From Nocardioides marinus (lineage in GTDB: Bacteria; Actinomycetota; Actinomycetes; Propionibacteriales; Nocardioidaceae), in assembly GCF_013408145.1 (NCBI RefSeq), contig NZ_JACBZI010000001.1, forward strand, positions 2,804,001 to 2,868,000: 64,000 nucleotides of DNA, read 5' to 3'. Below the pieces are notes generated by a model. That model had not been told where the DNA came from. It did no database searches and worked only from the letters and a program-made list of their open reading frames with translations. Shown in pieces: positions 60,442-64,000 of this stretch. The position numbers and the translations under genes are program-made. Numbering within the stretch: position 1 is the first letter of the stretch; every line of letters starts with the position of its first letter.

Positions 60442-61241
60442 GCGCCCCGGTGACCCGTCGTGACGTGGAGCTGCGCGACCCGGCGTACGTCGCGAGGCTG
60501 CTGCCGCTCCTGAAGCTGGCGATGAAGGGGTGGTTCCGCTCCTCGGTGACCGGCATGGAGAAGGTGCCCGACGGCGGCGCGCTGATGGTCTCCAACCACT
60601 CCGGTGGCCTGCTGGCGATGGACGTGCCGATCCTGGCGGTCGCGTTCGCCGACGAGTTCGGCGTCGAGCGGCCGCTGCACGTGCTGGCGCACGACATGCT
60701 CTTCACCGGCGCCGCCGACCCGTTCTTCAAGCGCTGCGGCTTCCTGCCCGCCGACCGCGAGCACGCGCACGCCGTGCTGAGCGCCGGATCGGTGACGATG
60801 GTCTTCCCCGGCGGCGACTACGACACCTTCCGACCCACGCGGGTCGCCAACCGCATCGACTTCGCCGGCCGCACCGGCTACGTCCGCACCGCCCTGCGTG
60901 CGGGGGTGCCGATCGTGCCGGTCGTGAGCATCGGCGGCCAGGAGGCGCAGTACTTCCTGACCCGCGGAGAGATCATCGGCCGCGCACTGCACCTGGAGAA
61001 GCTGTTGCGCAGCAGGTACTTCCCGATCTCCTTCGGCTTCCCCTTCGGCCTGGTCGGCGCCTTCCCGCCGAACCTGCCGCTGCCCACCAAGATCACCACC
61101 CGCGTGCTCGACCCGATCGACCCGGTGGCGGCGCTCGGCCCGGACCCCGACCCCGCGGAGGTCGACGAGCTGGTGCGCGGCCGGATGCAGGACGCGCTGG
61201 ACGAGCTGGCCCGCGAGCGACGCTTCCCGGTGCTCGGCTGA
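60438..61241 (+). CDS. Lysophospholipid acyltransferase-family protein (PlsC-like)
   Basis: A 267-residue acyltransferase. The His motif is MVSNHSGGLLAMDVPI: it has NHS but the Asp lies seven residues after His rather than the classic H-x4-D. Other blocks are DMLFTGAADPFFKRCGFLPADREHA, VMVFPGGDYDTFRP (FPGGD in place of FPEGT) and AGVPIVPVVSIGGQE. This variant group is common in actinobacteria and is intermediate between PlsC and DGAT2-type enzymes. Likely transfers acyl-CoA to glycerol-phosphate or diacylglycerol intermediates. It overlaps neighbours by 4 bp (ATGA) and 1 bp (TGATG). Confidence 0.87.
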   Translation: MSAPVTRRDVELRDPAYVARLLPLLKLAMKGWFRSSVTGMEKVPDGGALMVSNHSGGLLAMDVPILAVAFADEFGVERPLHVLAHDMLFTGAADPFFKRCGFLPADREHAHAVLSAGSVTMVFPGGDYDTFRPTRVANRIDFAGRTGYVRTALRAGVPIVPVVSIGGQEAQYFLTRGEIIGRALHLEKLLRSRYFPISFGFPFGLVGAFPPNLPLPTKITTRVLDPIDPVAALGPDPDPAEVDELVRGRMQDALDELARERRFPVLG

Positions 61242-62890
61242 TGGCGGCCGTGGTGGCGCGGGTGCGCGACGCGCTGTGGATGGTCCGCGTGCTGCAGCGC
61301 GCCGGGATGGTCCCGCTGGTGCGGCCCGACCGCTACCTGCGGATGATCGCCGTCGTACGCCGGGGGGTGACCGCCACGACGGGCATCGCCCTGGCCGCGG
61401 CGCGGGCCCCGCGACGCACGGCGCTGGTCGACGAGCGGGGCGCGCTCACGTGGGCCGAGCTCGACGCCGGCTGCGACGCCTTCGCGGTCGGGCTGCTGAC
61501 GCTGACCGGCGGCGAGCCGCGCACGGTCGCGGTGCTGGCCCGCAACCACCGTGGCTTCGTGCACGGGCTGGCCGGCGCCACCCGCGCCGGCTCGGACGTG
61601 CTGCTGCTCAACACCGCCTTCTCCGGCCCGCAGCTGCGTGACGTGCTGGTGCGCGAGCAGGCCGCGATGGTCGTCTACGACCAGGAGTTCCAGGGCGTCG
61701 TGGACGTGGCGACCGAGGGGCTGGACGTGGCCGAGGTCGTGGCCTGGGTCGACGACGACGCAGCACTGGCCGGGCGCACCACGGTGGACACCCTCGTGGC
61801 GCAGCACGCCGGCGAGCGCCCCGGCCGCGCCGCGCGTAGGGGCTCGGTCATCCTGCTGACCTCCGGCACCACCGGCACCCCCAAGGGCGCCCGGCGCGGG
61901 GCCGACGGCGGGGCCGCGGCGCTGGCCGCGATGTTCGACCGGATCCCCTGGCGGGCCGAGGAGAGCGTCGTGGTCGCGGCGCCGATGTTCCACGCGTGGG
62001 GCTTCGGACAGCTCGCCGTGGCGGCCGCCACGACCTGCACGGTCGTGACCCGACGACGCTTCGACCCCGAGGCGACCCTCGCGCTGGTCGAGGAGCACGC
62101 CGCGACGGGCCTCGCCGTCGTACCCGTGATGCTCGAGCGGATCATCGACCTGCCCGACGAGGTGCTGGAGCGCTATCCCTGCCGCTCCCTGCGCTTCGCC
62201 ACCGCCAGCGGGTCGCGGATGCGCCCCGACGCCGTCCTCGCCTTCATGGACCGCTTCGGCGACGTCATCTGCAACAGCTACAACGCCACCGAGGCGGGCC
62301 TGATCTCCACCGCCACGCCGGCCGACCTGCGCGTCGCCCCCGACACCGCCGGGCGCCCCGTGCGCGGCACCACCGTGCGGCTGCTCGACGACGACCTGCG
62401 CGAGGTGCCGACCGGTGAGGTCGGACGCATCTGCGTGCTCTCCGGCTCGCAGTTCTCCGGCTACACCTCCGGGGCGACCAAGGACTTCCACGGCGACTAC
62501 ATGGTCTCCGGCGACGTCGGCCGCTTCGACGCCGACGGCCGGCTCTTCGTGGTCGGCCGCGACGACGACATGATCGTCTCGGGCGGGGAGAACGTGTACC
62601 CGTTGGAGGTCGAGAAGACCCTGGACGCCCACCCCGAGGTGCACGAGAGCGCGGTCGTCGGGGTCGAGGACGAGGCGTTCGGGCAGCGGCTGGCGGCGTA
62701 CGTCGTGCTGCGGCCGGGCGCGGGGGTCGACGTCGACGGGCTCAAGGCGCACGTGAAGGCGCAGCTGGCCGGCTACAAGGTGCCCCGGGACGTGGTGCTG
62801 CTCGACGAGCTGCCGCGCAACGCGACCGGCAAGGTGATGAAACGCCTGCTTCCGTCCACCGCGGGCGGCCCCGGTCTGGCAGGCTCCTGA
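61241..62890 (+). CDS. Fatty acyl-CoA synthetase (FadD-like AMP-binding enzyme)
   Basis: A 549-residue adenylate-forming enzyme. ATP-binding loop ILLTSGTTGTPKGARRG (near residues 205-220), SYNATEAGLIS, SGDVGRFDADGRLFVVGRDDDMIVSGGENVYPLEVE (A7-A8 region) and PRNATGKVMKR with the catalytic Lys near the C terminus. It activates fatty acids to acyl-AMP then acyl-CoA, supplying the acyltransferases on either side. Start ATG overlaps the previous stop by 1 bp; 2 bp separate it from the WS/DGAT gene. Confidence 0.94.
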   Translation: MAAVVARVRDALWMVRVLQRAGMVPLVRPDRYLRMIAVVRRGVTATTGIALAAARAPRRTALVDERGALTWAELDAGCDAFAVGLLTLTGGEPRTVAVLARNHRGFVHGLAGATRAGSDVLLLNTAFSGPQLRDVLVREQAAMVVYDQEFQGVVDVATEGLDVAEVVAWVDDDAALAGRTTVDTLVAQHAGERPGRAARRGSVILLTSGTTGTPKGARRGADGGAAALAAMFDRIPWRAEESVVVAAPMFHAWGFGQLAVAAATTCTVVTRRRFDPEATLALVEEHAATGLAVVPVMLERIIDLPDEVLERYPCRSLRFATASGSRMRPDAVLAFMDRFGDVICNSYNATEAGLISTATPADLRVAPDTAGRPVRGTTVRLLDDDLREVPTGEVGRICVLSGSQFSGYTSGATKDFHGDYMVSGDVGRFDADGRLFVVGRDDDMIVSGGENVYPLEVEKTLDAHPEVHESAVVGVEDEAFGQRLAAYVVLRPGAGVDVDGLKAHVKAQLAGYKVPRDVVLLDELPRNATGKVMKRLLPSTAGGPGLAGS

Positions 62891-62892
62891 CC

Positions 62893-64000
62893 GTGGTCGA
62901 GCGGATGACCGGCATCGACGCGGGGTTCCTCTACATGGAGACCCCGTCGACCCACATGCACACGCTCAAGATCGCGGTGCTCGACCCGCCCGGCGGGGCG
63001 ATCGACCTCGACGCCCTGAGCCGCTGGCTGGTGCTCCGGTTGGACGCGATGCCGGCGCTGCGCCGCCGGGTCCAGCCGATCCCGTGGGCGCTGCACCACC
63101 CGGTGTGGGTCTCCGACCGGCCGGTCGACCCGCGCCAGCACTGCTTCCACCACCGCCTGCGCGACCCCGGCACCATGCACGAGCTGCACCAGGTCATCGG
63201 CCGCATCGCCAGCACCCCGCTGCACCGCGACGTGCCCCTGTGGGAGCTGCACCTCGTGGAGGGGCTCGAGGGCGGCCGAGTGGCGGTGGTCGTGAAGATC
63301 CACCACGCCCTCGCCGACGGGGTCGCCGCCAACGCGATGCTCGGCAACGTCGCCGACCAGAACCCGCTCGGCGCACCGCAGCCCTCGCCGCAGGTGGTCG
63401 ACGACCACACGCCGCCGCCGCGCGAGCTGGCCTGGCTCGGGATCCGCGACGGGGTGGCCCGGGCGGTGCAGCTGCCGGGGCTGCTGGCGCGCACCGTCGC
63501 GGCGTTGGTCCGTCTGGTACGCCGGGAGCGACCCGACGACACCGACGTACCCCGCCCCGTGCTGGACACCCCCGCCACGCCGTTCAACTCCGCGCTGACG
63601 CCGCGGCGCTCCTTCTCGACCCTGTCCCTGCCGCTGGCGGAGCTGAAGGCGGTCAAGTCCGCGCACGGGGTGACGCTCAACGACGTCGTGCTGTGCGTGG
63701 TCGGGGGTGCGCTGCGCCGCTACCTGCTCACACGCGACGCGCTGCCGGAGCGCACCCTCACCTGTGCCGTGCCGGTCTCGACCGAGCCCACGGGCCAGGC
63801 GCCCCGGCTGCGCGGCAACCTGGTGTCGAACTTCTTCACCGTGCTGGGCACCGACCAGGCCGACCCGGTGGCGCGGCTGCACCGCGTGCACCGCACCACC
63901 GTCGAGGCCAAGCAGGTCCAGCAGACCCTCGGCGCGGAGATGCTGCGGGCGTGGCTGGAGTTCTCCCCGCCCGGCCCCGCCGCGGTCGTGATGCGGCTCT
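62893..64000 (+). CDS. Wax ester synthase / diacylglycerol acyltransferase (WS/DGAT), 3' end cut by window
   Basis: The frame is open without a stop from 62893 to the end; about 369 residues of an expected 450-480. TGIDAGFLYMETPSTHMHTLKI is the standard N terminus; KIHHALADGVAA holds the catalytic HHxxxDG (His137/His138, Asp142), PLWELHLVEGLEGG precedes it, and TLNDVVLCVVGGALRRYL is the second conserved block (N-D). It makes triacylglycerol or wax esters from acyl-CoA. GTG 62893 is 2 bp after the FadD stop; ATG 62905 is an alternative. Fourth gene of the lipid operon under a KstR-like operator. Confidence 0.95.
   Translation, partial: MVERMTGIDAGFLYMETPSTHMHTLKIAVLDPPGGAIDLDALSRWLVLRLDAMPALRRRVQPIPWALHHPVWVSDRPVDPRQHCFHHRLRDPGTMHELHQVIGRIASTPLHRDVPLWELHLVEGLEGGRVAVVVKIHHALADGVAANAMLGNVADQNPLGAPQPSPQVVDDHTPPPRELAWLGIRDGVARAVQLPGLLARTVAALVRLVRRERPDDTDVPRPVLDTPATPFNSALTPRRSFSTLSLPLAELKAVKSAHGVTLNDVVLCVVGGALRRYLLTRDALPERTLTCAVPVSTEPTGQAPRLRGNLVSNFFTVLGTDQADPVARLHRVHRTTVEAKQVQQTLGAEMLRAWLEFSPPGPAAVVMRL

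Noticed and set aside
60878..62752. Minus-strand open frame opposite the FadD-like gene
   Set aside because: Antisense to an intact adenylate-forming enzyme; no family features.

Overview
The window is very GC-rich, with strong G/C third-position bias and many GTG starts. Gene content (SugABC/LpqY trehalose uptake, WS/DGAT lipid synthesis, DUF4245 next to a class II fructose-bisphosphatase, PIN-PhoH, TANNNT -10 boxes directly before start codons) points to a high-GC actinobacterium, most likely Nocardioides or another Propionibacteriales genus. It is a chromosomal segment: no phage, plasmid or IS element, no rRNA and no recognisable tRNA or CRISPR array was seen.

Region by region. (1) 1-6.4 kb: a purine catabolism locus. 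The 3' end of a xanthine dehydrogenase molybdenum subunit overlaps a guanine-deaminase-like enzyme, and convergent to them lies an NMT1/SsuA-type ABC importer (lipoprotein, ATPase, two permeases, small membrane protein), then a DUF1275 protein. (2) 6.5-10.6 kb: secreted SGNH hydrolase, a CsoR-family sensor with a CstR-like ligand set, and a large hybrid histidine kinase. (3) 10.6-19.2 kb: accessory stretch with three toxin-antitoxin modules (RelE/Phd, a frameshifted ParE, MazF type), a low-GC hypothetical gene, a sterol-desaturase-family enzyme, plus YchF, a secreted metalloprotease and exonuclease III. (4) 19.2-25.5 kb: housekeeping genes rmuC, a Sua5/YrdC protein, ispH, xseA-xseB, an MFS exporter and a DUF4245 protein. 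(5) 25.6-29.9 kb: molybdate regulator and ABC importer (mop-modABC) overlapping glpX; five 45-bp tandem repeats sit at the modA start. (6) 29.9-37.3 kb: two alpha/beta hydrolases, the lpqY-sugABC trehalose-type importer, and a convergent stand-alone UgpC/MsmX-type ATPase. (7) 37.4-49.6 kb: class I fumarase, spermidine-synthase-like protein, O-antigen-ligase-like protein, class II fumarase, thioesterase, secreted transglycosylase-like protein, PIN-PhoH ATPase, a Z-prenyl transferase, hemolysin III and a DUF1353 membrane protein. (8) 49.6-55.8 kb: a glucoside locus with LacI regulator, GH1 beta-glucosidase and an AglEFG-like importer lacking its own ATPase. (9) 55.8-64 kb: KefB-type antiporter, two twin stand-alone receiver proteins, a CDF metal exporter, and a lipid operon (hydrolase, acyltransferase, acyl-CoA synthetase, WS/DGAT cut by the window end).

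How parts work together. Guanine deaminase and xanthine dehydrogenase are consecutive steps of guanine breakdown; xanthine dehydrogenase needs molybdenum cofactor, and a molybdate importer is about 25 kb away. The ATPase-less glucoside importer and the orphan ATPase at 36-37 kb share a LacI-type operator (10 of 12 bases identical), suggesting one regulon with a split transporter. The final operon is preceded by a KstR-like operator, which would tie storage-lipid synthesis to sterol or fatty-acid signals. About twenty genes show a leaderless signature, an NANNNT box 6-8 nt before ATG/GTG, which I used to choose several starts.
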